Positions 43,301-54,450 of a DNA stretch of 64,000 bases are shown here, piece by piece. Made by a program: the position numbers and the translations under genes. Location of the stretch: the NCBI GenBank assembly GCA_039619475.1, contig CM077115.1:140752172-140816171 (forward strand), in the 5' to 3' direction. A model generated the notes under the pieces. The model was not told the DNA's origin, did not search any database, and worked only from the letters and a program-made list of their open reading frames with translations. How positions within the stretch are numbered: the first letter of the stretch is position 1; each line of letters begins with the position of its first letter. The stretch is from Icerya purchasi. Its lineage: Eukaryota > Arthropoda > Insecta > Hemiptera > Monophlebidae.

Positions 43301-43975
43301 TAATTTTAATTATCAGAATTTTGTTTGTATTTGTTGGATTTTTTTTGAACTTTTTCACTTATTCGCCCTTACGCCTTGCTCAACTGCTGTGAAGTGCACT
43401 AAAGAGGAAAGTTTGATGTTTATATTTAACCTAAGAAAATTTCCTGATAACTATGAATCTAATAAGATTTGGAAAAATATTTTTTTGTGTAACAGAACGG
43501 TAACGTCATAGTCCTTAAATGATAGTGAAGTGAACGAGCGGATTGAAAGAAGACGAACATAATGAATAATCTATTAATATCGACGATCTGTCGCAGAATA
43601 AAGCAGTATGCTTCATAGACAACTAGTCAAGATGAAGTTTTTGTGACAGATTTGACTCGATCATTGACTTGATCTTGTCGAAAAAAGGTGATTTTAACTT
43701 CTAGGTTTATTATTCAGTTTTTGTTATTATTGGCCGAATCATTTCTAATTCTATGACTTTTCCCTTCTTCTTCTTCTTTGTATGTAAAAGCAAGCAACCG
43801 AACAAATCTTTCCTGGAACTAATAAAATAACGCACGAAAAAATTTAGTATTCTTAATATATTGATTAGATGTAACGTTTAAAAATAATCTGTTTAATTAA
43901 AACTGATTCCTATAGAAGACTACCATCTGAGGGTAGAATGGTAGTTTCCATAACGAGTTTCGATGTATCAAGTTT

Positions 43976-44013
<38 letters not shown>

Positions 44014-45166
44014 GTAGATATATATATATATATGTACACTTGCTTTTTTTTTTATTGTACTTCGATCATTATTATTAACTAATTTGGTTATGGACTGCTC
44101 TTAATTTAAGTGCGAAATATCGTTGGGTAGATTTTAGGAAATTTAGTATAACAACCGTGGAGTTAGAAGTGTTTATTTGACAGAATATTTTCTGGTATGC
44201 CCCCTGTGCAACACTGTATTTGACTAATAACGAACCGTAGATATCTGACCAGCGTATGCCAAACCGTTCTATAAATCACCTGCAAAAACAGCACTCTGTT
44301 GGTTGAGCGTACTGGAAAATATATAGTTATGAATCAGGATGTTTTATTTCCGGCCCAGTTAGACTTAACAATTAACTTTGGGAGATAGCCCTGCATCAAG
44401 GATTAGTACAAGTTTTTGTTTTATTTATGGGGAGGTTCTTTGGAGTCCCTCTGCTGACGCTGTTTTGAGCTACAGGTTTTTAAGAGGAACTGTGATAATA
44501 ATGATAAAGGAGGGAAACTGGGTAGCATTGGGCAGTAAGTTACTCTGAACAAGCCCCTAAAGGGTAATCTAGTACATCTGCATTGTTTAGGACGTAGACG
44601 TCGCTCTGAAATCCGGTTTATCGAAGGTAACTTAAGACACTATAAATCCTTAGGTTCAGTGGGCATTTACTATGAATGCTGACAATCATGAATAAAGTGT
44701 TTGATAAATCGGTGAAAACCTATGTATACATCTTGTGCTTTGACTTTAATTTCTAATTCTGTCGTTGCCATGAAACGAATTTCGTATTTGTTCATTTTTT
44801 TTTCCATTAAAAAATATTAAAAGTAATTAATTATTACAATAAAATTACTATAATATTATACCTAAAGATAAACAAATGCACGTATACTCTACGGTTTAAA
44901 ATGATAATATTTTGAAAAAGTGCCTACTTTATTGAATAAATTAATAGAGTTCGTACATTATGTACATTTTCCATATTATCCAGAAACTTAAATAAAAATT
45001 TAGAATAGCTGAAAACATTACTTACGATTATATAAAATTCTCTGACATGTTTATCTTCCTCTATATAATTATTAATAGTTTTTCATTATATTATGAATTT
45101 ATACCTTAGTTTTTTGATAAATATAATAATTATTTCGGAAAAATGTATAACCGTAATTACTTTATA

Positions 45167-45197
<31 letters not shown>

Positions 45198-46432
45198 ATA
45201 TATATTTATATATATTTATACAAATGAAATCGCATAATTTACGAAATAGATAAAAACTCGTTTAATTTCATGTGTTTTATAACATTCAGTCTGTGAATTG
45301 TTCTGAATTTTAAACAATTCACAAAGTGTGCGTGATAGTTTTTTCTCATTTGATCACTTATAATGCAAAGAATAATAATATATGCATGTACACTAACTGT
45401 CGCGACTTCGGCCGTACATTTATCTTTTTTTTTTTTTTTTTGGATACATTTTCTTTGAGCACTGCCATAAATTTAAGTTGCTCTTTAGCAGTCAGTCAAC
45501 TCATGCGCACCTAAGAAATACTTGATAGCGAAACGGTTATGGATTTTTGCAACATATTCTAACACTTAACGTGATAAAATTTTCAAGACTGTAAATACTT
45601 GCGGAACTTTTGAGTCGCATCGAGTAAAATTTTCGAGGACTGTGAAACGCGAAAGCAGATCCATGAGATCAATACAAAAACAGAATGATCAGATACACAC
45701 ATTATACTCGTATTTGCTATGCACAGAAAATTTTTGAATTCAACAATTTTTATAACAAAAATATATACATTGTTTTTGATCAGTTTATATTTGCTAAATA
45801 AAAAAATGTTTTTGAATCTAAAAATTCTTATAATATGTTTCCAAATAGTTCGTGAAATTTGCATAACGATTTTTGAACATTTTATGTATTGTTTCCTCCT
45901 CTTTCTCACTTATTTAATTTTACCTGTTGTTTTCCATCATTAATGTTAAGTAGTGTTGCATTTTAAGCAATAAAAACTTGTACAAAGTGATTTATTTTAC
46001 ATTTATATTTCTTCAGTTATGTGAACTGTGCCAGACATGATGTGAGTAAAACTATTATAATTTTCCCAAATCAAATTTCAAAACCATGCAAAAGTGTTAG
46101 AAAATACATTAAAACGAGTAAAAAGTTGCAGATTTTGTAAATTTCCCTATTTCCTTAAATGCGTATTACTTAACTTTCGGTTCTCGCTATGGGATCACTC
46201 TGGACCCTACTAGATGATAGTCTCCCATCATTCTTATCGAAAAGTTGGTTTGTAACTGACTATATAATTTTTCGCAAAAGAGTTACACATAATCGATATA
46301 AAAATATTACGCAAAAATCTTATATGATTTTTTTCATGTTACTCCCGGCCACAAGATGTTATTAATAAGTGTGCGTTCGTGTGTGTGCTTATATTACATA
46401 ATAATTACATAGTGATTAATATATGCATGCAT

Positions 46433-46464
<32 letters not shown>

Positions 46465-47442
46465 GTGTATATATATATATATAGCGTGTGTGTGTGCATA
46501 TGTAAGCCTATAACCGGCGTTGAACATTCAGGAGGAGTCAATGTAATCCATGGGAGATATGAGGTTATAGTTCTTTAGTTTTCAACAATAAAAAAAGTTC
46601 GATGAAACAGTAAACTTACAAATGTTACTTGCCTGATTGCTAGATAATCCAATAGCTTACTATTCGAACGGATGAATTTAACATTTTTGTATCCATTTGT
46701 TTATTTTTATTATGAAAATAAAAAAAAAAAACGCAGATCTACCATATCGTCTGCTTTTAGAGAATTAAGTAATGCGAAAGTAAATTTTCAAATTTCCGGT
46801 ACGATTTTATGATTAATTCTACGACGTGTCAATTTTTTTTTTTTTTTTTTTTTTTTTTGGTTTATTTTTTTAAATATCTCGAAAAAACGTTCCGAGGTTG
46901 TTTGAATTCCGGTCACGGGCTAGGTGCCTATTTATCGAATACCGATCTCAGTTTTCAGTTTAATATTTCTAAAAAAAAATTGCATCGACTTTTTGCGAGG
47001 AAAGAGAAAACGTTCACAATTTAAATTTCAACGAGTAAGCTGCTCCAAAATTTCGGTCCACTGTTTATAAACGAGAAAGGAAGAAGAGATACGAATGCAT
47101 CGCGTATTTATCTGACAGATACTAGTGCTCTTTCTTCTAGAGAACAAAGTGACGCTGCCTAACGAAGTTGGCAGATTGCACTAGCAACGATGATAAATGA
47201 AAATAATAATAATTACAAATAAACGAGAATATTACAGTTCGTTGAACTTTGCTGAAATTTGATATTTAAACATTGCCCGGTTATATTGTTACGTATATTT
47301 AGAGAAACGTGTAAATAACAACAACTGCGATGAACAAGGAGATAGGTAAAGGTAAACGAAGAGGAGGTAAACAGGAATCGGTGAAGAGATAGAACTGAAA
47401 AATATAACCGAGTCAGCGTGTCGACCTGTTCCTGTGATGATA
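43301..47442. other. AT-rich stretch, microsatellites only
   Basis: Contains (CA)n at about 43,980-44,007 followed by (TA)n, (TA)n/(GATA)n near 45,160-45,215, (TA)n near 46,440-46,483 with (GT)n, and long T runs at 45,424-45,441 and 46,832-46,858. I see no coding or transposon signature. Confidence 0.5.
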
Positions 47443-47715
47443 TTATATCCAGCTGGGTCCGGAGCGATTGTTGGTACTAATAAATTGACTCTTGTTGCTC
47501 TTATCTGTAATAGTACTATTACAGATCAACGTATTGCGATAGTAGATATTCTTTCCTTCAACCACTTCCCGACGAGTCCTTAATGAAATTAATTCACGCA
47601 ACAACGCTGACGTCGCTTTGTTGTCGCGTTCGTCTTGCGAAGACGAGGGAATTATATCATTTTGTCTCGAATAAAAACCGATCGGCAACGTACACATAAT
47701 AATTGCTGATAACAC
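47443..47715 (-). CDS. Unrecognised 90-codon open frame, possible small secreted peptide
   Basis: I do not recognise this protein. It begins MLSAIIMCTLPIGFYS, a short hydrophobic stretch that could act as a weak signal sequence, followed by a hydrophilic region with SQDERDNKATSALLRELISL, a basic RTRR site and VEGKNIYYRN. A basic cleavage-like site after a hydrophobic start is seen in peptide precursors, but there is no family match, no relative in the window, and the frame could be chance. The flanking DNA is not an identifiable repeat. A perfect 24-bp palindrome lies inside it at 47,503-47,526. Confidence 0.2.
   Translation of the reverse strand: MLSAIIMCTLPIGFYSRQNDIIPSSSQDERDNKATSALLRELISLRTRREVVEGKNIYYRNTLICNSTITDKSNKSQFISTNNRSGPSWI
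47503..47526. repeat. Perfect 24-bp palindrome
   Basis: Each half is ATCTGTAATAGT / ACTATTACAGAT with no spacer. It could be a dimeric protein-binding site or chance; it is not part of a recognised element. Confidence 0.5.
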
Positions 47716-50099
47716 CGGACCATATAGATGCGTAAGCGAAAGGAATATCCTCTCCGTATGATTTGAGAGGTCGAACGGGAATAATTCGTAACTCGGATCA
47801 TTACAAAAACACGCAGGACACCCAAACCGCGTCCTATGTGAACAAAGAAGACTGCTTTATCAACATTCTCGGAAAATATCGTGCCATCATCGATCCTTCT
47901 TTTGACCCCTACGACGCGAAGTGCTCAACGTAATTAGGACGTTTTATTTGTTGCGCGGGCCTTCCTGTGCATTACTGACGGAAATTTTTTTTTTGAATGC
48001 CCAATGGTATTTTAAACGTGAGAGAATAGCGTGCATATCGTGCGACATTGCAATCCCGATTGTATTTTCCCTATAAATATGCCTACGGAAAAATACATAT
48101 ATGTCTGTAGTAGTACGCCTAATGAGACGAAACGGCTGGAAATAATACGGTCAGTTTAGATTTCATAAATAAACAAATAAGTAAATAGAAAGTAAATAAA
48201 TAAAATAAATAAATAGAAACAAGTAAATACGCTGGCCAAGAAGAATACGGATTTATAATTCAAAACTAGCGGTGTTTTTTTTTCTCGTATTTTACCTGTT
48301 TCATTCGTAATTCAAAATCCTCCTCGAGCTGATCGGTCGGTATCGGTGAAATATATTCAGTAGTCGTCAAATAATGTAAAAAAATAAAATAAAAGAAGAC
48401 CTCTTTAGAGAAGTTTTTAGTAGTAATATAACGAACGCCTTTGGCACTTGCAATATTACGAATGGAAATGTAATTCGGAAGAAATACAAAAAATTAGAAT
48501 ATAAGCAATCTTAGCCCCACGGATAAATATAGATTCGAATAGAAAAAATTGAAACTACCGGAGCAGAGCAAATTATCATAGATGGAAATATTATTACGTT
48601 TCTTAACATTACTGCGTATAACTTTTGACCAGGTGGAATGATTCGAATTGATTTTCTATTTATTAAGAAATTTTACCGGTCACTTGAGATAAGTGAGTAT
48701 ATCAATTAGTATCAGTGGGTAATCAGATACTCAGTGTGGTCATTAAAATAAACGTTAAAAAAAAAGAAGTCTCCGTAGAGATATACACTTGTATTGATTA
48801 ACGTAACCGGACAAAAATTAGCCAAAAATGGCTCATCACCGACAGAATTTGAACATTATATTCTTAAACCAATACACAGCTCTTTTTATAGAGAACCGAA
48901 AGTAGCAGCATTTCAGGATGAGATGGCTTATTGTTTAAATCAGTTAAAAATATTTACACTAAAAATGGTGAAATATAATATTTAGGGAGGAAAAAAAGTA
49001 CTAATAAACGGGGGGGGGGACTTTAAAAATGCAATAATAAAAAGTAAAAAATGTTTTTTCGATAATACACCTTCTTAAAGTAATATACAGTTTATGAAGA
49101 TATTTTGCGATAATTCTTGAACAGCATTAGGTTTTTGAAGTCGACGCCAAATATTGCAATCGGAAATTAGAAACCGCATTGAACATTTGTTTGATGTTTT
49201 CAAAACCTTGCTTATAGAAAACGAGCGATTGTGTTGTTATATTCGCTTAATGTAGTTTCTAAATATTACTGTAATTTGAATTTGACGTACAGGAAACTCG
49301 AATTAAAGTATTCTCATGTTGTTGAAAAATTATCATACACAATCTGGGATACTTCCTTGTTACGATTCGACTGGAGTTCTTCAAGAGACGCCAGTAAATT
49401 TTTTTTTGAACACACGATCGTTTTGTGTTTGTAAATCGACTATTTTGGTAGCTGGCAGGTAAAAATTCGCATAGTTTAATGTATGTGCCCCCTGATCAGT
49501 TTCAAAATTCCTGTGCGGTTTTTGTGAATATGAATCAATGATGGAGAAGATTCAGGAAATTTTCACTGCAATGCACGTATGGAAAACTAGAATGGTACAT
49601 TCTTTACAAACGTATACGCCTGAGCGCCGTGTACAAATATTCACTCATAAATTCAACTCCCCGCGGTAATCTTGTTGTGCACGACGTAAGGAGGTTCAAG
49701 TTCGTATTTTTTAAGAGAATTGATAGTTTTGCGAGACCCTTGACCCAGCGACCTCAACAGCTGAAATGTATTTAAGGAACATTTCCTTAATTGTATCGTG
49801 TTTCAGATTATCCGAATCATCGTAGGGAAAAGGAAACTTGCTTTAGGCGTGCAAAGTCTTTATTTCATCGGCAAGAATAGCAAATAGTGTCAGGCCTTCC
49901 TTTACACCGATTACACGTTGTATTGGATAATTTTACTATTCAAATGCCCTATTATTTCACTTTAAATTTGCCGACTTGTACAAAGAGCATTTTTGGAAGC
50001 CGAAAGCTTCGAAAAATGTTTATCTCTAGATTTTCAATTAAAGACAGCCGCATATTGAACCTAGCCCACGCATAACACACGCACAACCACGCTCACCTT

Positions 50100-50104
<5 letters not shown>
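47716..50104. other. No gene recognised
   Basis: AT-rich. Short open frames (48,794-48,985; 49,231-49,434; 49,887-50,075) lack motifs. A G run lies at 49,011-49,019. Confidence 0.5.

Positions 50105-50141
<37 letters not shown>
50105..50141. repeat. (TA)n microsatellite
   Basis: Pure TA dinucleotide run. Nearby sequence repeats a CACGC/GCGTGGGCT motif (50,063-50,092 inverted; about 50,253 and 50,317 direct). Confidence 0.95.
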
Positions 50142-50144
<3 letters not shown>

Positions 50145-50967
50145 GTGTGAAGCATAACACGAATAAATCAAAATTTTAATAACTTAAAAACTTTAAACCA
50201 ACCCACGCACCCACAAAAACTGTGTTCTTCGATTAGGCAACTCACGCGCCGGCGTGGGCTGTGTTCAATACGCGGTAGTACGCTATTTAAGTGTACATGT
50301 TTTACAGAATAAAGTTCGCGTGGGCTGCGCTTGGGCTGAGTTCAATATGCGGAGAGTTACGGAAATGCTTTTATTTATTGACGTTTTTTTTTGCACGTGT
50401 TCTGATGTGCATTCGATCTTTCGTAAATGTTTTTGTACTTTTTTAAAGGGATGTCTTGTTTATCGAAAAAATAGTTCGTTTTACGGAATTTCTGTTGAAT
50501 TTATTCACGAAAATTAGATACTACTCTGGAACATCAGCTAGAATTTGTGTATTTTTGAACGACACCTATAGCGTTACAATGCGGATTTTTTGCAGAATGC
50601 TCTTAACTTTTACGATTTTATGTATATCGAATTTCGTATCGGACAATGTACAGCATTTTTGAAACTACGGCAAGTTTTACTTAGAAACCGGGATTAAAGT
50701 GGATAGAGTGCAATTTCAAAATAAATCATGCTAAATATATAGATCAGTAATTGGCGGAGAGCTATATATAACTACTGAGTTTCTTTTCGGTTTATCAATT
50801 GCCCCGAGTATTGCCGGCAGTCTTCGTATTGTGTTGAATTCGCGCAAAATCTCAAAATAAGCGACAAAAAATTGGTCAAAATCAAAAATTGCTGGTGTAA
50901 ATTTTCAAAATACAATTACCTAATTTTTGGAAAAAATGTTTGATTTTTGGGCACAAGACTGATTAAT

Positions 50968-50990
<23 letters not shown>
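50142..50990. other. No gene recognised
   Basis: Two partial repeats of GCGTGGGCTGYG...TTCAATAYGCGG at about 50,253-50,276 and 50,317-50,352. No coding signature. A (CA)n run sits at the right edge (50,970-50,988). Confidence 0.45.
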
Positions 50991-51003
<13 letters not shown>

Positions 51004-51612
51004 GATTCTGCCATTTTGGCTTCGCAAGGGGCCGTGCCCCTTGACCCCTCTTGCTTACATTTCTGTCCCTTTCTCTTTTATACTTTGTATAAAATTATCA
51101 AAATTTAAAGTGTAATTCTTAGGCCGGCCCCCATCAGATCTTATAACGAAAAAATGTCCCAATTTTATATGATAAAAAAAAACAAAAAAACAACCAATAA
51201 TTTATACCACAAATTTTATTAAACTACCGAAACAACTTAATATACTACAACACATATAAATAATACTTTGTTTGCGTTTCCATGATATTATTAAATTAGC
51301 AATATAGTCTTTACATACTTCTTCCTATGGTAGGACTTCTTATTCATTAAACTGCACAGTAATAAGAAATGCATTCATTATGTTTTCAAGAACAAAAACC
51401 GCCATCAAACACAAACGTGAATTGCGGACAAAGAATCACTAAAAAATCGGTCTATATAAATATGAGTTGTGCGCGAACAAACAAAAACAAAAAACACGTG
51501 ACAATGTATAACCTCCTTCTTTTTGGAAGTCGGTAAAAATTAAAATATTACAAACGTTACATAAAATTGGGACATTTTTTCTAATGGGGGCCGGCCTAAA
51601 AATTACGTTGTA

Positions 51613-51616
<4 letters not shown>
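50991..51616 (+). repeat. Family M copy M3, interrupted by another repeat
   Basis: Starts with a variant of the AACTCGGCCATTTTGGC end at 51,003. It has the perfect GC hairpin CAAGGGGC-CGT-GCCCCTTG (51,025-51,043) and the pyrimidine tract, then is interrupted from about 51,170 to 51,540. It resumes with ACAAACGTTACATAAAATTG and ends CCTAAAAATTACGTTGTAAT before the long (TA)n. The intervening 370 bp end in CCTCCTTCTTTTTGGAAGTC, a module also found near 57,110-57,155. Confidence 0.75.
51470..51540 (+). repeat. Repeat module ending CCTCCTTCTTTTTGGAAGTC
   Basis: Shares GCGCGAACAAACAAAAA...ACGTGACAATGTATAACCTC and CTTCTTTTTGGAAGTCGGTA with a diverged copy at about 57,068-57,155. The CTTC...GAAG end can form a small hairpin. 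It is the 3' part of a longer dispersed repeat inserted in M3. Confidence 0.5.

Positions 51617-51676
<60 letters not shown>
51617..51676. repeat. (TA)n microsatellite at the centre of an M palindrome
   Basis: About 60 bp of pure TA, flanked by inverted M ends (TTACGTTGTAATTAA on the left, TTAATTACAATGTAATTC on the right). Confidence 0.95.
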
Positions 51677-51680
<4 letters not shown>

Positions 51681-52340
51681 TACAATGTAATTCTTAGGCT
51701 ATCCCCCTTTAGAAAAAATGTTCCAAAAAAATGTCCCAATTTTATGTAACGAAAAATGTCCCAATTTCATGTAACGTTTGTTATATTTTATAGAATTTTT
51801 GTGATTATGTTATTATATTCATATGAACTGATTTAGAATTACGTTATAAATTTTGATCATTTTATACAAAGTATAGAAGAGAAAGAGATAGAAATACAAA
51901 TAAGAGGGATCAAGGGGCACGGCCCTTTGCTATGCCAAAATGGCCGAGTTTATATATTAATTACAACGTAATTCTTAGGCTACCCCCCCCCCCCCATTCG
52001 AAAAAATGTCCCAATTTTATGTAACGTTTGTTATATTTTGTAGGATTTTTGTTATTGTTATTTAAAAAATGTCACAATTTTATGTAATGAAATATGTAAC
52101 GAAAAATGTAACGAAAAAATGTCTTAATTTTATATAACGGAAGTTAAATGTTAGAATAGGATTTTTGTGGTTATGTTATTTTTTGTGTTTGTTGATGCCA
52201 GTAAGAATTACGTTGTAAATTTTGATTATTTTATACAAAGTATAGAAGAGAAAGAGACAGAAATGAAAGCAAGCGGGGTCAAGGGGCACAGCCCCTTGCG
52301 AGGCCAAAATGGCCGAGTTTTTATATATATATATATATAT
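51677..52340 (-). repeat. Family M copies M4 and M5
   Basis: Two consecutive M units reading right to left. M4 is 51,677-51,952, with CAAGGGGC-ACG-GCCCTTTG near 51,910 and CCAAAATGGCCGAGTTTATA at its end. M5 is 51,955-52,340, with the perfect hairpin CAAGGGGC-ACA-GCCCCTTG at 52,280-52,298, followed by a second small palindrome GGCCAAAATGGCC, then (TA)n. M5 is the fullest copy and shows iterated GTAACGAAAAATGT(CC)CAATTTTA motifs in its middle. Confidence 0.8.
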
Positions 52341-52544
52341 ATAATGATGGATGAACGTGTATGTGTTGTATGTACGTGTTTGAGTATTATGCAGTGTACA
52401 TGTTTGTTTATTTATACGCACACAGTCAAAAGGGAAATTATAGTGTGCGCAATACGATACATAAGACCAACTCATAATGATAAGATAACGGTAAATTAAC
52501 ATAATAAAAACAAATTTAATTTATAGTATATTATATAAGCTAAT

Positions 52545-53221
52545 ATTCTTACCAGGCCTGGATTTGCTGCAGCCCCGGGCCTCGCCTTATAAAGGAGCCC
52601 TCAAAGAGACACCCACTTCCGACATGTAATAAAAAAATAATCTATCATTTGTCATATATATATATATCAACTTTTCGTTAAATAAATAGAATTAACTTTA
52701 CAGAAGCAAGTGCATTTTTTAATACATTTGTTTGTTAATAATTTTGTATCCATTTTTATTTCTTCCTGGAGAAGGGAACTTCGTAATAATAAAATTTCGA
52801 GTTTCGTAAAAACGTACCAGAAATTTGTTTTTAAAAATATAACGAGTCGGAATCTACGTTTTTAGGAAATGTCTATATGAATGTGTGTGCGTGTGTACAC
52901 GCGTAACACACGCACACACACTATCCTTTTATGCAAATCTTTGATTAAAATTTGCTGAAAAATTCATTGTTTAAAATTATATATATATATATATATATAT
53001 ATTTTGGCATCAAAAATTCTACCCATTGTCTATATGATATTTAGTTTTATTTACATTAATAATTATATGTTAATTCGTGAATTCGAAATAATATAATTAA
53101 ATTAAATTAAAGAAAATTTATTTATTCTATAAAACTGATAATTTTGTCACTTCCGGAAAGAGCCCCTAATATTTCTGTAGCCCCGGGCCTATCGTACACT
53201 TAATCCGGGCCTGATTCTTAC
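52545..53221. mobile_element. Non-autonomous hAT MITE 3 with 8-bp target duplication
   Basis: A 661-bp element (52,553-53,213) flanked by exact ATTCTTAC at 52,545-52,552 and 53,214-53,221. Ends: CAGGCCTGGATT on the left and CAGGCCCGGATT on the right (reverse complement), 11 of 12 identical. Subterminal AGCCCCGGGCCT (left) and AGCCCCGGGCCTATCG (right) add further shared sequence. The interior is AT-rich with (TA)n and no coding frame. The target duplication length and CAGGCC ends indicate hAT. Confidence 0.9.
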
Positions 53222-54230
53222 GCTCACACGCATGCATCCACCTAGACACACATGTACAATTAGACTACGTGTTTACAAATTTATGTTTATGTATCTGTAT
53301 TTATTACATCACATGAAAGTTAATTATTCTCGGATAGATCTTGTGTAATTTGTTAATTAAATTAACAGACTGTACATAATACTAAAATAAACTACTGCAT
53401 ACATTTCTGGTATCGCAATGATTATCTAATAAGGGAAAATCTTTTAAAATTGAATTATAGAAATGGAAAGTGAACACTAAAGGAGATTTATGACGTAGGT
53501 TAGTTCGTAGTTTTAGTTCACTGAAAGAGCGAATCATTTTAATATTTGATTGAAGAGTATTATGAAATTTGGGAAAGTCGATATACTCATCTCTCACTTT
53601 TCCATTACAAAGATTATGCGGAAATTATAGTTTGCTAACTTTTCTCCTGTTTCGCAGTGTTTTAAACCTCATTAAGTCGCATAGTGTAATTAGTATTATA
53701 GTTTTCGCATGTACACGTATTAAATTGAACTTTTTAAATTTTACTTCCGCGAACAATATTCCGAAATCAAACGAACAAGACTAGTGTGTAAAATGTTACA
53801 TAACTGTCAATGGGTTTTGGAAAGTTTTCGAATTCCTTAAATCCCGATTTCTTACCTAATAATATGATTTATGTGGTAAGAAAAACTAAAATTATCATCT
53901 TTTTACATTCCAAGATCCACACAGAATTCATACGTTTTATTAGATTCCTTTGTAGTTTGTAATACGGCCAAATGTTACTTTCAAAAATTTACCAAAATTA
54001 AGAGGAAATCTGTTTTTTCTATTCAAAAAATTATTCTGTTTAGATTTATCTTGCGTTACTGTATAGTCCGAAGTGGAATGTATAGATTTAGAAATATTAA
54101 AACTATATATCATCCGCAGATAAAAGAATTTCTAAACGTAAATTTTATCCAATATTGTTAACGAAAATCAAAATGGACCTCAGCGATGCAGCAGAATTGA
54201 ATGTTTTCAGTTACTTTAGCAATGCAATAC
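53222..54230. other. No gene recognised
   Basis: AT-rich, no motif-bearing frames. Confidence 0.5.
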
Positions 54231-54450
54231 TCCCCGATCTTTATTCGTAATGGCTTTCCCGATGTTCTTGAAGATAGCCTCGATGACAACATTCTTGCAC
54301 CTGAGGCTCGGGCGTCCGCGCGTCTTTTTTCCTTCTATGAGGCTCGTTGCATCTCTTTTTAGGTATCCGGTGGCCCTTCATTCGCAACATTTGCTTTATC
54401 CATCTCGTACAATTTTCAAAACAACGACATTTCGACAGTTGTACCACTAC
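54231..54450 (-). mobile_element. RTE-like C-terminal relic
   Basis: On the minus strand WIKQMLRMKGHRIPKKR and, in the next frame, GRPSLRCKNVVIEAIFKNIG match the conserved GH-RM...IPKK...RR-GRP-RW-D-V--D tail of insect endonuclease-reverse transcriptase ORFs. Only this C-terminal tail is present, with one frameshift. Confidence 0.6.

Noticed and set aside
43980..44030. CRISPR-like or structured repeat array
   Set aside because: Only (CA)n/(TA)n microsatellite; no spacer structure, and the window is eukaryotic.
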